DNA of 34,559 nucleotides from Alectoria sarmentosa (Eukaryota; Ascomycota; Lecanoromycetes; Lecanorales; Parmeliaceae): positions 1 through 34,559 of the forward strand of contig WOGZ01000337.1 of assembly GCA_009733775.1 (NCBI GenBank). The letters run 5' to 3'. How positions within the stretch are numbered: the stretch's first letter is position 1; each line of letters opens with the position of its first letter. This document shows, piece after piece, positions 1-10,808 of the stretch. Made by a program: the position numbers and the translations under genes. The notes under the pieces were generated by a model. It had not been told where the DNA came from and made no database searches. It saw only the letters and a list, made by a program, of their open reading frames with translations.

Positions 1-1110
1 ATAAACGCGAATTAATATATAATATAAATCGTTAAATTAATTTAAATTAATATTTTTAAAACGTTTTTATTAATATTTTTATATTATTAAAATAAGACGA
101 TTTTTTTTATATTATTTATATATATAATAAATAAATTATATTTATATTTATTGCGTGAAAAAAAGCGAAAAAAAAAAGAATTATTAATTATTAAAATATT
201 CGCGCGCTTAAAAATTAATATTTTATATAATTTTTTTTGAAAATAACTTTAACGTTTATAAAAAAAGTAAATAATTTATTTTATAACATTTTTTACGTTT
301 TATAAAACACATTTCTCAAGATTTTTAAATTCGTTATATTTATAAATTAAATATTAATATACGCGAGTTAATATATAATGTATATAATAAAATTTATTTA
401 AATTAATATTTTTAAAATGTTTATAATAATATTTTTATATTATTAAAATATTATAATTATTTTTTATATTATTTATATATATTATAAATAAATTATATTT
501 ATATTTATTACGTGAAAAAAAGTAAAAAAATAAAAATTATTAATCGCGAAAATACTCGCGCGTTTAAAAATCGATATTTTTTATAATTTTCTTTAAAAAT
601 AGTTTTAACGTTTATAAAAAAGATAAATTAGTTATTTTATAACGTTTTTCACGCTTTATAAAACGCGTTTCTTAAAATTTTAAAATTTATTATATTTATA
701 TATTAAATATTAATACGCGCGAGTTAATATATAATATATATCGTTAAACTTATTTAAATTAATATTTTTAAAATGTTTTTAATAATATTTTTACATTATT
801 AAAATATTACATTTTTTTTTTATATTATTTATATATATTATAAATAAATTATATTTATATTTATTGCGTGAAAGAGAGCGAAAGAAAAAAAAATCATTAA
901 TTGTGAAAATATTCGCGTTTTCAAAAATCGATATCTTTTATTATTATTTTTCGAGATAATTTTTACGTTAATAAAAAAAACAATTACGTTATTTTATAAC
1001 ACTTTTTAAGTTTTATAAAATGCATTTTTTAAAATTTTCGAATTCGTTATATTCGAATATTAAATATAAATACGTTTTAATTAATTTATAATATAAATTA
1101 TTAAACGTAT
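1..1110. repeat. Degenerate tandem satellite, unit about 357 bp
   Basis: Three diverged head-to-tail copies start near 1, 358 and 714, and a fragment of a fourth starts near 1069. Each begins with a CpG-containing GCGAATTAATATATAAT-like stretch, is followed by a conserved AATTAATATTTTTAAAA box, and carries a CGTGAAA-purine-rich box about 150 bp later (near 154, 511 and 866). The first copy touches the window edge, so the array probably continues to the left. The copies differ by many transitions, as expected if RIP acted on them independently. Confidence 0.8.
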
Positions 1111-3180
1111 TAACGATCGTTTTCGTGTTAAATCGATTTAATCGAATTAATAAAAAATTTATTCGACTCGATTTATATTGCAAATCGAATAAATTATATA
1201 ATTAAAATTATTTTATAAAAAAGATTATAATTTAATAAATAATTAAAATAAAGAATTATTTTAAAAATTAATAAAAGTAAGTAATTTTTTTAATATTAAT
1301 AACGAATTAATTAACGATTTCGTGAAATTAATAAAATCGTTTTTAATAAAAAAATTTTTTTTAACGAATAATATTAATTTCGATGTGATAATAAATTAAA
1401 AATTGTTTAATTTATTAACGTTTTAAATAATATCGACGCTTTAAATAACGTTATTTAATATATTTATTAATTACTTAATTATCGATTTAATATTATCATT
1501 TTTCGATAATTTTTTTAAAATAATAAATTAATTTTTTTTAAAATCGATGAAAAAAAAAAAAAAAGTTTTTTTTTAAATTGTTTTTTTATTTCAAATTACT
1601 TTTTTACTTTAATTAACCTTTTTAATTTTAAATAACTTTTTTATTTCGATTTTGAAAATAACTTAAAATATCGAATTACGTTTTCGATATTTTTATTAAA
1701 CTTTTTAATAAAGATTTTTAAAAAAAGTTTATTTACTATTTAATTTAGTGATCACGTAAATGATTAAATAAATTTCGATCGTAAACGAGTTCGAATTTTT
1801 CTTATTAAAATGTTTTTTTATTAATTAAATTTAATCGAATATTAAATAAATTTTATAATAAAGTTAATAATAAATCGAATTTCTTTTTTAATAAAAGTAA
1901 TTAATAAAAATTTAAATTTAATACATTTTTAAAATTAATAAATTATAATAAAAGTATTTTCTATAATATTAAACTCGAAAATAAACTTTAATTTAACGAT
2001 ATTTTTTTGTAAACAATTAAAAAATAAACGTTAATTAATATAAAAAAAAAATGTTTTTCTTAAATTATAAAGAGAAAAAAATGAAAAAAATGTATTTAAT
2101 AAAATTTCAATTGTCGATTATCTTCGTTAAGTGATATTTGTTTTTTAATAAAAAAATACGCTTATTAATTTAAAAAAAAATTATTAAAAAAAATTAATAA
2201 AAAATTAAAAAAAGATAAATAATTGAAAAAAACGATTTTAATAATATTAAAACTCGATTATTTAATAAAAGTTTATAATAAATTATGTAATATAATAAAT
2301 AAGTTAAATTAATCGATAAATAATAAATCGTCGATTTAAATAATATAATATATTTAAATAATAAAAAATTTAATATCGTATAATTATTATTAATAAAAAA
2401 GCTTAATTAAATAATTATATATTAATGTTATTATCAAAAATTAAAAATAGGATTAATTAATTATAAAATATTTATTAAATTTATAATAAACGATATAATT
2501 ATTATTAATAATATAATAATATCAATAATATAATATATTAAAAACGTTATATTTTAAGTAATTATCAATTAATTAATTTTTTTATTAAAATTAATTATTT
2601 ATTAATTTATTAAGTTATAAATTTAATAAAATATCGTTTATTAAATAAATTTAATAAATTTAATAATATAAAAATATAGCGATTCTCTTAATACGACGAT
2701 ATTTTATTTATTAATTAATTTATAAATATATATATATATACGATTATTAAAAAAAAAAAATCATAACGTTGAATCGAAATAATAAATTAATTAATATACG
2801 ACATTTTTTTTAATACGTTATAACGTCGATTCGACGAATATTATAAAAAATATTTCGAAAATTTATATATTATTTACGCGTTAATTAAAATATATAATGC
2901 GATTAAATATTAATATTAATTTTAATAACGTTATTATAAATTAATAATTAAGTTTTTTAATTAAATAAAATTGTAAATTTATTTTTCAATTATTATATCA
3001 CAATTTTTAATTTTTGCGAAAATTTATTTAATTATATATTTTACTTTTTTTAAAAATTTTAAAAAGAATTATGCGTTAATAAAAATATATAAAATAAATG
3101 AAAGTATATATATATTAAAAAGTAATATACATTTATCGAAAAGAGATATATATTTATTATCACTTTATAAGATAATGCTA
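1..3180. repeat. AT-rich, RIP-type repeat block
   Basis: Almost pure A/T sequence without any useful open frame. The few remaining cytosines and guanines lie mostly in CpG, while CpA, CpT and CpC are scarce. Known biology: RIP in Pezizomycotina turns C into T in duplicated DNA, preferring CpA, so old repeats end as TpA-rich sequence with residual CpG. The block ends abruptly near 3180, where ordinary mixed-composition DNA begins. The right part (about 1120-3175) shows no repeat unit that I can see by eye and may be one or more mutated transposon copies, but no protein can be read from it. Confidence 0.85.
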
Positions 3181-3284
3181 TAAGGGTTGAAATTCAAAGT
3201 TCACCTCAACTCGCTCTGTTACGCAGCGCAAGATTCCATTTATACTACTCTTCGCGACTATGTCAATCCTTGCCAAATTTTCCT

Positions 3285-4868
3285 TCAAGTGCTTCTGCTA
3301 CTCGAACGTGGTTTTGCTTTCGCCTTGACCTTCAGGCCTGCTTTTGCAATCTTGGCACGAAGTTCGAATTTCGGCATTGTTTTCTTAGGCTTAAGTTGGC
3401 GTTTGATTTTTGATGGAACGAGCTCCTGCGATTCGCTTTCAATTACGGAAGTCAATGTGTCGGAGCTATCCTGGCTCTCGTCTCTTTCCGTGGTTGAGTC
3501 TGTGCCTAAACCAAGGGTAGGGAGTAGCTGTCCCGATAGTGTCAGGGCTCGCAGCTTTTGAGTCGTGACATCCGCAATTTCGGTTCTCATTTGATGAGCT
3601 CGATCTCTCAAATTTCTAAATGCAGTAACTCCTTCCCGGAACGCTTTTACCGAATGCTCAAGGGCCCAACTGCCGAGTGGAGTCATATGATAATGTATGG
3701 ATGTAGTCGGTTCGTCAGCTTGGGTGAGGAAGTGTGCGTAGAGCTTCAAGAAACCACTAGCATACGTTGCGCTAAAGGTGTAAGACTTGCTATCGAAGTT
3801 GGTAGAGGTGCCAGTGTTACGGGCATAGTGCATCGCACGAGCGCCGAGCGCCCCATCGTACACAGCTTGCATTGTAGCAACTTCCATGGACCCTCTTGGA
3901 GCCTTAGCCTCAGTGAAAAAGTTTGGCAGGAAAGGGGCGTCAGGCGCCGGCACAATAATCTTATCAAGATACTGTCGAAGCAGCTTGTTTTCAGGTCCAG
4001 CGCGAATGCCGTCGTAGTAGTCAGGTTGAGGTGTCACCAATTCAGCATCGGTCACGAGAGGGGCCCAGTTGGTGCAGGACTTGTCCATTGTGGAGGGGTA
4101 ACTTGTGCTACCTAGGATTCGAGGGAAGACATAGCTCATCACCATAGGCTCGGTACGGGCGTTGTCCACGGCATCCAGGAATTGGTCGAAATCTCGGTCG
4201 GAAAAATTTGAGGGTGAGAGAGATGACCTCGGCTGCTCGAGCAAAGTGACCAATTCATCGTAGTTGGCTGGTCTCTGTGTACGCTTCGGTGCTTCTATGT
4301 TCCTCTCCGCGAGAATGGTCATGAAATTTTTGTCGTACGCACTGGTCTTCCCGCTCTTTTTAGTCTCATCGGAGGGCACGACTCCCTCGTCGGCTGCTCT
4401 GCCTTTGGACTTGGGAGGAGACATGGAATAAACTTCAGTGAGAGCAAAATTCGAGTTCTGTGTCTTGGCCATTACGACTGACGAAGGCCGCGGGAGTCCT
4501 CTAATGTCAGAAAGATCTGTGCCTCCCGTGCGAGCAAATCGTTTGAGACCTGCTGAGACTTCTGCGCGACGTAAAGGCAGGCTATCGGGCGGAACTTTTC
4601 CTAAAATTAAAGTCGCAGGCGGAGCGGGTCTTGGAATCAATCTTTTCCTTCGGTCGAATTCCTGTAGAGCTCGTCTAGTGAGCTCAATCCGTGGTAGGAG
4701 GTCGTAGAAGCTGGGCGCATTATGAGTAGTGGAGATCCAAGTGGGGCTCGACGGGCAAGGAACTCCTTTAAAGACTCGACATCCGATCGCACTGCCCCCA
4801 CGTTTGCGCTTTCGAGGGTTAGGCGCGTCCACGGAAGGATGTTCCATGATACCATTGGCACGATCCAT
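3285..4868 (-). CDS. DUF7924-type fungal protein, possible PD-(D/E)XK nuclease fold
   Basis: The single-exon frame gives 527 aa from the first in-frame ATG; the frame is open further upstream but has no earlier ATG. The N-terminus carries a basic PRKRKRG patch (residues 18-24, NLS-like). The conserved core contains RPAPPATLIL (about 80-89), DLSDIRG (118-124), the LSPSNFSDRDF helix (about 217-227) and the block PNFFTEAKAPRGS...MQAVYDGALGARAMH (about 315-347), the hallmark of the fungal family I know as DUF7924. D283, E320-x-K322 and Q334-x2-Y337 resemble the D...ExK...QxxxY order of RecB-like nucleases; that reading is inference. The C-terminal 40 residues are rich in Lys, Arg and Ser. The stop lies about 100 bp from the AT-rich block. 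Family members are common in accessory, repeat-flanked regions. No signal peptide is seen; a nuclear location is likely. Confidence 0.8.
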   Translation of the reverse strand: MDRANGIMEHPSVDAPNPRKRKRGGSAIGCRVFKGVPCPSSPTWISTTHNAPSFYDLLPRIELTRRALQEFDRRKRLIPRPAPPATLILGKVPPDSLPLRRAEVSAGLKRFARTGGTDLSDIRGLPRPSSVVMAKTQNSNFALTEVYSMSPPKSKGRAADEGVVPSDETKKSGKTSAYDKNFMTILAERNIEAPKRTQRPANYDELVTLLEQPRSSLSPSNFSDRDFDQFLDAVDNARTEPMVMSYVFPRILGSTSYPSTMDKSCTNWAPLVTDAELVTPQPDYYDGIRAGPENKLLRQYLDKIIVPAPDAPFLPNFFTEAKAPRGSMEVATMQAVYDGALGARAMHYARNTGTSTNFDSKSYTFSATYASGFLKLYAHFLTQADEPTTSIHYHMTPLGSWALEHSVKAFREGVTAFRNLRDRAHQMRTEIADVTTQKLRALTLSGQLLPTLGLGTDSTTERDESQDSSDTLTSVIESESQELVPSKIKRQLKPKKTMPKFELRAKIAKAGLKVKAKAKPRSSSRST

Positions 4869-6598
4869 TGGAGAGAAATGTATCTTCAAAGCGCGGCGCA
4901 GAGCGCGCCGGGGAGACGTTTGACACTGTAGGATTAAGAGCAAGGCAATTGGCTGCCGAGCCTTGAGCCCTGATCAATCGGTGTCTTAGCTGTCGGTAGA
5001 GGAGGTGGCGGAGACGACAAGGAAAGCCAAATCGGGATTGCGATGAAATCAGAGACAATAATGGAACACTGACGCGCTGAACAGACTTAGACCAATGAAA
5101 GCGACGCTTGAAGACGAGACGTGTGCCTTTGAAGTGCATTGAATGTTTCAAGACGAACGAACCAAGTTTCGAGATGGAGCCAAGCCCTGAGCCGGCGCTT
5201 AAGTTTCTTGGCGATCGAAATGGCGGGTGTATCCGGGACTAGTCTCAAAGTCGGAAAGCACTCTTGATAGCACCAACAAGCAGCAAATAGACTATAATAC
5301 GGAATCCTGAAGTCGGATGAATCTACAATAGTGCAAAGTGCGCTCCTATTCTTGCAATATCAATCATTATAGCGAAAGACATTGCGCCTCTTCCATCTCC
5401 TTTGGAAAGATTACATTGAGGTTTCAAGTTTGCTACCTGCCATTTTGCAACGTTTCCGAGAAATATCGGGTGCAACGGCGCCGAGGTGAGATCATGGTGG
5501 GCCATAGCTTTGCTGTTACTGTACAATTTATCATCGGTTTGATACATTACTGCGTCTCTCTTATAATCATCTCAAGGCTGTAAAGCAAGGAGTAAGTGTT
5601 GTGATGAAGAGCAGCGCTCGTATCATGAGCGACATCCTCTAGATATTTGTATCCAGCATGTGAAGCTCATTCCGTGTGAATGATATCGTTGCAAATCTAA
5701 AAACCATCTCATCGAGGTAGATGATGAGCTAGTTGTGTTTTCGCGTAGTTGTTAACACCTCGATCTGAATTATATCGGCAACGACTGATGCTATTGAATC
5801 TTGGAAATATTTAAAAAATATCAGTAACAAGAGTTGCAAGCGAGATGCATAGAATAGGGATTAGCTCGTACTTAATTCCCACGTGTATTATTTTGAAGAA
5901 ACTCTATTGCATCTTAATCGAGAAAGTCGTCTCTGAGATTGAGAGAATGGAGTCAGACTGGCAGCTGCAGTCTCTGCTTTAGTCTATATCGGAAGGACAG
6001 ATACGTATCTCGATCGAATTTCGTCCTCGTGGCAACTTTTGGTTAACCTCGCGCGAGGCAAACATCGAGAATCTGCTAAGAATTTCCAAAGCATTCCACA
6101 TAAGGCTCGCTGTAACCTAGTCCTTCATTACTTTCAATGTTGCTTGTCTCTAAGATCTTCCGAGAGATTATCATATTCCTATTCGGCACTGCGATACTGC
6201 TGAGAGGAATCATCTCAAGATGAGGTGTAGACCCTCTTCAGGAAGACTGACTCTTCCTCTCTCGCTGAGCATGATGACAGCTGAGGAATGATTTATTGAC
6301 AGAACAAGATGCAAGGAGCGCACCCACATCGTGTGCGAGACTAGCACCACTAGGCTGGCGGTTTCTTTAGGATAGAGAAAGCTCAACAAAACAACCTTTA
6401 CTGCTTCGAAATGCTCAAAAATGAGGATCGTCGAACTTTTCGCTTGAATGACATCAGGACCAGCATGACTCTAGCTTTAACACAAAATAACCCTGAATTT
6501 CGTCTCACATACTTCTATAAATTGCACTCCACCAAATTTGTGTTAATCTCTACGCCATCGCTAATGGACTTAACACAAGTTCTTGTTACAATCCTTGA
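4869..6598. other. Intergenic region without a supported gene
   Basis: Only short open frames (under about 110 codons) with no recognisable domain. Composition is normal, unlike the AT-rich block. It holds the 5' flank of the DUF7924 gene (minus strand) and the distal promoter of the 2EXR gene (plus strand). No repeat or RNA gene was recognised. Confidence 0.6.
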
Positions 6599-6608
6599 TA
6601 TATAAATA
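6599..6608 (+). promoter_or_regulatory. TATA-like box of the 2EXR gene
   Basis: TATATAAATA lies about 155 bp before the ATG at 6761, a plausible distance for a fungal core promoter. Assigned by sequence match only. Confidence 0.4.
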
Positions 6609-6760
6609 TCGGCATTTTTTCCAACCATCACTCACCTCGCAACTCTCTTCCGACCCCAGACTCTTAGGATCAAAAACATCTCTTGATTCAAAGACGGACA
6701 AGACTACCAATCGTTTATCTTTCTTGAATATCCATACCACAGAGAACAATTTACGCCATC

Positions 6761-7831
6761 ATGTATATCAGCGGTTTCATGCTCGATGCAGGTCGTCCTC
6801 AGCGCCTCAAGGATCGCAAGATGCGTCGTCTTAGAGCAAACTTGCCTTTCCCGTTCTTTAAGCTTCCAAGGGAGATCCGGAACATCATCTATGAAAAGGT
6901 GTTCTCGACATCCCTTAACGACAAAGTCATTACTCCGGATCCTACCTACTCACGTCGTCGGTATAATGACTTTTGTCGGAAACATCGCGACAAGTACCTC
7001 GGGGTCGACCGCACTATCAACAACGGTCTAGCCCTTCTCCAATCGTGTCAGCAGGCCCACGAGGAAGCAGCAGCAGTATTATACGGTCAAAGCACATTCT
7101 ACTTCGACGATTCTCAGCAATTTGAGACTTTCACACGTAAGAGATTTGCCGTCGATGTCTCGGCTCACTGCTACTATTGTTGTCAAGATCGCTGTTGGTC
7201 TGTTTGTGGCGGTGGGAAGCACTTCGTCGATATTCCATTCACGGACTTGGTGACCCTGAAAAGCTGGCTTTCTACCATCGGCGAGAGAAACCGTCTTAGG
7301 ATTCGGCACATCCAGATCCATTTCTCAGACTCTCGATTTACTAAAGTTCAGCCAGCCAGCCATTGGACCTGGGACCGGCGCCCGGGAAAGCCGTCCCACG
7401 TTGGTGGTGACGTCCTCGCAGAAGCCCTGCAGTTTTTGGCAGGTGGACACAATTTGGATACCTTTGGAATCTTCTTCATCTCCTCACCCAGAGATCTCCT
7501 TGATGATGTAGGGTTTCAACGCAGACTACACAGGATGGCGTTTGGACATCTTTTCTCGGAAACCTACCATCCACACTCTGGTAAGATGATGAAAGCCTTA
7601 TCCAGTATCTGCGGAATTCGAAAGTTGGAATGCGAAGACATAACGGATATTGATGAACAGGATAAGTCCGAGATGACTGCCATTCAGGGTGACTATAGAA
7701 AGGTCAAGGCAGCGATGGAATACGGATATGGGAAGCATCTAAAGCTGGAAGCCCCTGCACTTTGGTCAAAACCCTATGTTGATCAGATCGAGTGGGTAAT
7801 GCAGGACCCGAAGCCAAAAGTCCAGAAATGA
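6761..7831 (+). CDS. 2EXR-domain protein
   Basis: An intronless frame of 356 aa. The N-terminal half is the fungal 2EXR/DUF7730 type: FFKLPREIRNIIYEKVF (about 32-48) is the F-box-like first helix pair, and LLQSCQQAHEEAAAVLYGQ (92-110) followed by STFYFDD is the second conserved element. Such proteins are numerous in Pezizomycotina; their molecular role is unknown. Residues 136-154 hold a His/Cys cluster (HC, then C140, C141, C145, C149 and H154) that could bind a metal. The C-terminal half (about 180-340) has no domain I recognise. The chosen start has the context GCCATCATGT; ATG codons 7 and 21 are alternatives. No signal peptide or membrane segment is evident. Confidence 0.85.
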   Translation: MYISGFMLDAGRPQRLKDRKMRRLRANLPFPFFKLPREIRNIIYEKVFSTSLNDKVITPDPTYSRRRYNDFCRKHRDKYLGVDRTINNGLALLQSCQQAHEEAAAVLYGQSTFYFDDSQQFETFTRKRFAVDVSAHCYYCCQDRCWSVCGGGKHFVDIPFTDLVTLKSWLSTIGERNRLRIRHIQIHFSDSRFTKVQPASHWTWDRRPGKPSHVGGDVLAEALQFLAGGHNLDTFGIFFISSPRDLLDDVGFQRRLHRMAFGHLFSETYHPHSGKMMKALSSICGIRKLECEDITDIDEQDKSEMTAIQGDYRKVKAAMEYGYGKHLKLEAPALWSKPYVDQIEWVMQDPKPKVQK

Positions 7832-8281
7832 AGATAGTTTATGACCTCTGTATCTAGACTTAAATAGCGGCTTGTTGAGCTGCATAGCAAGAAACCAAAT
7901 TGCTAAAGACGTCACTTAAGCTCGCGAGCGCGGCGTCCTTCGTGCTAATCATTTGTCTTTCGCAGTAGCACTTGCTTGTTGGCACCCACTTCCCAGTTCT
8001 CATTCAACTTATAGAAAACATTGGAGTAGAAGCTCAGCAGCGAGGACATAGGAATGGGTAGTCGTACCTACTCAGTATTGTATCTGGCGGACTTTTCCAC
8101 AATTGAATCGGACTACAATCGCCCTACTCTGCTCGAACCCGCCATTAGCCCTGCCACCTCACCACTTCAGCTCCTCGATCTTCTTGTCCTAACTCTCCCT
8201 GTTCGCCACCCACAGCAACGCCTTCATAAAGCCATCCACCCATCATTGCACCTCTATCTTCTCAACTTGGCATCCATCTCA
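7832..8281. other. Intergenic region
   Basis: The 3' flank of the 2EXR gene. A 93-codon plus-strand frame at 8054-8335 has no family resemblance and is not called. Nothing else is recognised. Confidence 0.5.
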
Positions 8282-8863
8282 CTAAACATGCACACTGACC
8301 ATATCTGCCTGAAGTATTCCGCAATGCCACTCTAGCATGACCTCCGTATAGCCAAGCAGCTGTACGACGCGCATTTCCTCGCCATTCTCGTTGACCGTTT
8401 TAGCCAAGCTGGGATTCCAGTTCAGCAATTGCCTCCTTCCAGCCAAGAATGCAGCGGCGTCATCGGGGTTGAGCTGCATTGTGATTGATGAAATCCAGGC
8501 ATGGGCGTTAACCATCAACAGTTGCTGCTCCTCTTCAAGATAGACAAGGTAGCTACCAACTGTCTCCTCGGGGTGGATTTCTATACGATCGAGAACAACG
8601 GCGAGTGTGTTCCCTGCAATTGTGACGGAGTTGGGTAAGTGCTGTGCAAACAAAGGGTGGAGAAAAGGCCATTTGCGCCCAGCTTGGGTGGTTGTGAGGA
8701 GAACTTCGCGAGAAAGGGTGAAGTGACTATTTAGGAGGGAGCAAGAGACTTTGAGTAGGGTTGAAGCTGAGACTTTCTGTTTGAAGCACAGCTCTCCTAG
8801 ATGGATAAAACGAGTATTGTTCGGGGTTCCTGCCAGATCGGCGTAGCCACCGTCTTCATCAAT
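8282..8863 (-). CDS. Orphan open frame, start not resolved
   Basis: The minus strand is open for 193 codons from just after a TAG at 8864-8866 to the stop at 8282. The translation looks protein-like: an Asn/Thr/Phe segment (GTPNNTRFIHLGEL), a hydrophobic stretch VTIAGNTLAVVLDRIEIHPE, the acidic YLVYLEEEQQ, and a C-terminal part with MQLNPDDAAAFLAGRR. There is no ATG near the beginning; the only in-frame ATG codons lie inside (for example MVNAHAW). A first exon upstream is therefore needed, and an ATG at 9042 opens a frame toward it, but I found no donor/acceptor pair that joins the two in phase. It may be a 5'-truncated relic. No family was recognised. Confidence 0.35.
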   Translation of the reverse strand: MDEDGGYADLAGTPNNTRFIHLGELCFKQKVSASTLLKVSCSLLNSHFTLSREVLLTTTQAGRKWPFLHPLFAQHLPNSVTIAGNTLAVVLDRIEIHPEETVGSYLVYLEEEQQLLMVNAHAWISSITMQLNPDDAAAFLAGRRQLLNWNPSLAKTVNENGEEMRVVQLLGYTEVMLEWHCGILQADMVSVHV

Positions 8864-8866
8864 CTA

Positions 8867-10164
8867 TTTCCGTTATGATGAAAGAGCAGCGGCGGCCCCG
8901 ACAGGGACCACATTATCCTCGTTGTCATCAATGTGCCAACCGACGCAGCGTTGGCGGAGCCAGCAGGTTTCGCGAAGCGAGCTAATTTCATGGCGTCTGT
9001 TGACATGGAAAGCAGCCGCGCGAGATCCGCTGAACTCAACATTTCATCACCGCCGCCATCATATCTCAAGTATTCAAAGTGCTAGTGGTGCCAGCCGAAG
9101 ACATAGATCCCTTCAAGTCGATTTAGGCGTATAGCGGTGATTCGCTGACAGCCGTGAAACTGAGAAACTGGTTCTCGAAGACTTTGAACGCCTTCATAAG
9201 GATAATGAAGAGTTTAAGTCGTAAGAGCCTCGGGGCATTGGCGCAGGAAACGGTGGGAAGGAGTCGACTTGTTGCCCTGGCGAAAGAAGTGGCGTCGGTC
9301 GACGAGAGTGAGGAAGCAACGTATTATAACCGTGGTTTTCGTTCACGCTTATCGATAGAGATGTAATAACATGTAGTTGTATGCTCGCAAGATTCATAAA
9401 GGCTTCGTAATTGATGAACACTGGGGAACGATAATGATGGATTGGATAGCATGTTTCTGCGCGATAGACTCATAGCTGCCATACTATTCCTACACTCAAA
9501 ATCGCGAAGCCAAACGCAACGGCTCAATGCTTCGATATCGCCCTATCCTGATACATGGAAAGCATAGTTATGCGCAACCGAAATTCAGCGGTGACTTCTC
9601 GTGAACATTGAAGTTAAACCATGCCTGATCAGCCAGTACGCTGATGACACGCCGAACCTTCATTCGAAGATGCGAATTCCGCACATCCGCAAGCTTTCGA
9701 TCAGACTCTGCTTTATGCGCTTGGCTTTCTCGTGATCGGATTCGGCGTCAATGTTCTCGAACCCAAGAATATTCGTGCAGTTTTGCAGAGAAGAACCGAC
9801 GACGCCAAGAGGCGACCGTCCTATCGATCGAGATTGAAGTACGATCGAGGGTTCTTCTCGCTGTTCTCGATTGGACAGCTACGCCGAACTGGTGGGGCTA
9901 CGTGCGGCAGAATCAATCTGACGCTCGTAGTCTCGAGTCGGCTGCTCGAGTCTGCATGATGGGCAAGCAATGCATGGTCACATTTTTCATGGCCAGTGCC
10001 GTGTCAAGAATGCGGTCTCACGACAGTCGTGTGTCGTCGAGCCATTTTCCATTGTGCATGCTTGCTTCTGAGACTGCGCACACGGAGAAGCTAGATGGGA
10101 TGACTGACTCCATGTGGCGGTTAAGCCGAAGCGATGCCTTGGACAGTGTACCCTCCTCTTCTAA
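8867..10164. other. Intergenic region with unsupported open frames
   Basis: A plus-strand frame of 179 codons (9644-10183) and an overlapping one at 9732-9959 are present. The latter reads a short hydrophobic stretch (LVIGFGVNVLEPK) that might be a relic, but no start, splice signal or family supports it. Nothing else is recognised. Confidence 0.5.
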
Positions 10165-10808
10165 TCATCCGGAGACCTCATGATCAACCCGGGCGTCCTG
10201 GATGTCTCGTTTTTCATCCTCTACGCCGCTAGCCATCTCCCTATCCCGCACCCCTCTCTCTATCGCCAAGAAGTCCTTCACATCCCTGTCATCGAAAATC
10301 TCCCGCAACTTCTCGACACAAACCTTCATCTTCACGATAATCGGATCGACCTCTTCCTTCCACTCCTTCCACTCCTGAACCGTCTGATCGTTCCTTAGAC
10401 TCAGATTGTGAAGTTTAACCATGGCTGCACCATATCCTTCCGCATGCGGTAGCGGCGGCTGCGCTTTCGTCATTTGCAGAAATTTCTCAATCCCCGGATG
10501 AAAGTAGTCGCGTGCTACCGCGTGGTCACAGAGAGTTGCCAGTTCGACGCAGGCGTCGACCGCCGCTCCGTGAGAAGCTTCGGTGGGAATCAAGGCGTCG
10601 ATCGATGCCTTTAGCGCAGCTTCGGCGAGGTGAGTCGATGACCTTGGCGTGAATGCCTACGAAAGGAGGACTTACGGTTGAGCAGAGCGGTGAAGTGGGT
10701 TGGGAAGGGGAAAGCCATTCCTTGAATTTTCTTTTGCGGGGTGTGTTTCTCTACAGAGCAGCTTCCAGTCTGGGAAAAGGGCTGTGAGAAATGGGAAGAA
10801 GTAGACAT
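10165..10808 (-). CDS. Two-exon orphan protein, 195 aa
   Basis: Exon 1 is 10676-10808 (ATG at 10808-10806) and exon 2 is 10165-10619. The 56 bp intron 10620-10675 starts with GTAAGT and ends CGAAG, and removing it joins the frames in phase (44 codons plus 1 base). The protein begins MSTSSHFSQPF, has a second Met at residue 31 (MAFPFPTHF), and continues as a mostly helical, charged sequence with ASIDALIPTEASHGAAVDAC and WKEWKEEVDPIIVKMKVCVEKL; the tail is acidic and charged (about 155-195). No signal peptide or membrane helix is seen. No family was recognised, so no function is proposed. The clean splice supports a real gene. Confidence 0.6.

Noticed and set aside
1120..3175. Transposon remnants in the AT-rich block
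   Set aside because: Likely in principle, but no terminal repeats or protein motifs can be read, so no element type is named.
3558..4115. 185-codon plus-strand frame
   Set aside because: It lies antisense inside the DUF7924 gene and has no family features; a shadow frame.
8797..9069. Upstream exon for the orphan frame at 8282-8863
   Set aside because: All candidate donors are in phase 2 and no acceptor restores the downstream frame.
9644..10183. 179-codon plus-strand frame
   Set aside because: Rich in Arg and Ser without domain or conserved pattern, and its end overlaps the 3' end of the spliced orphan gene at 10165.
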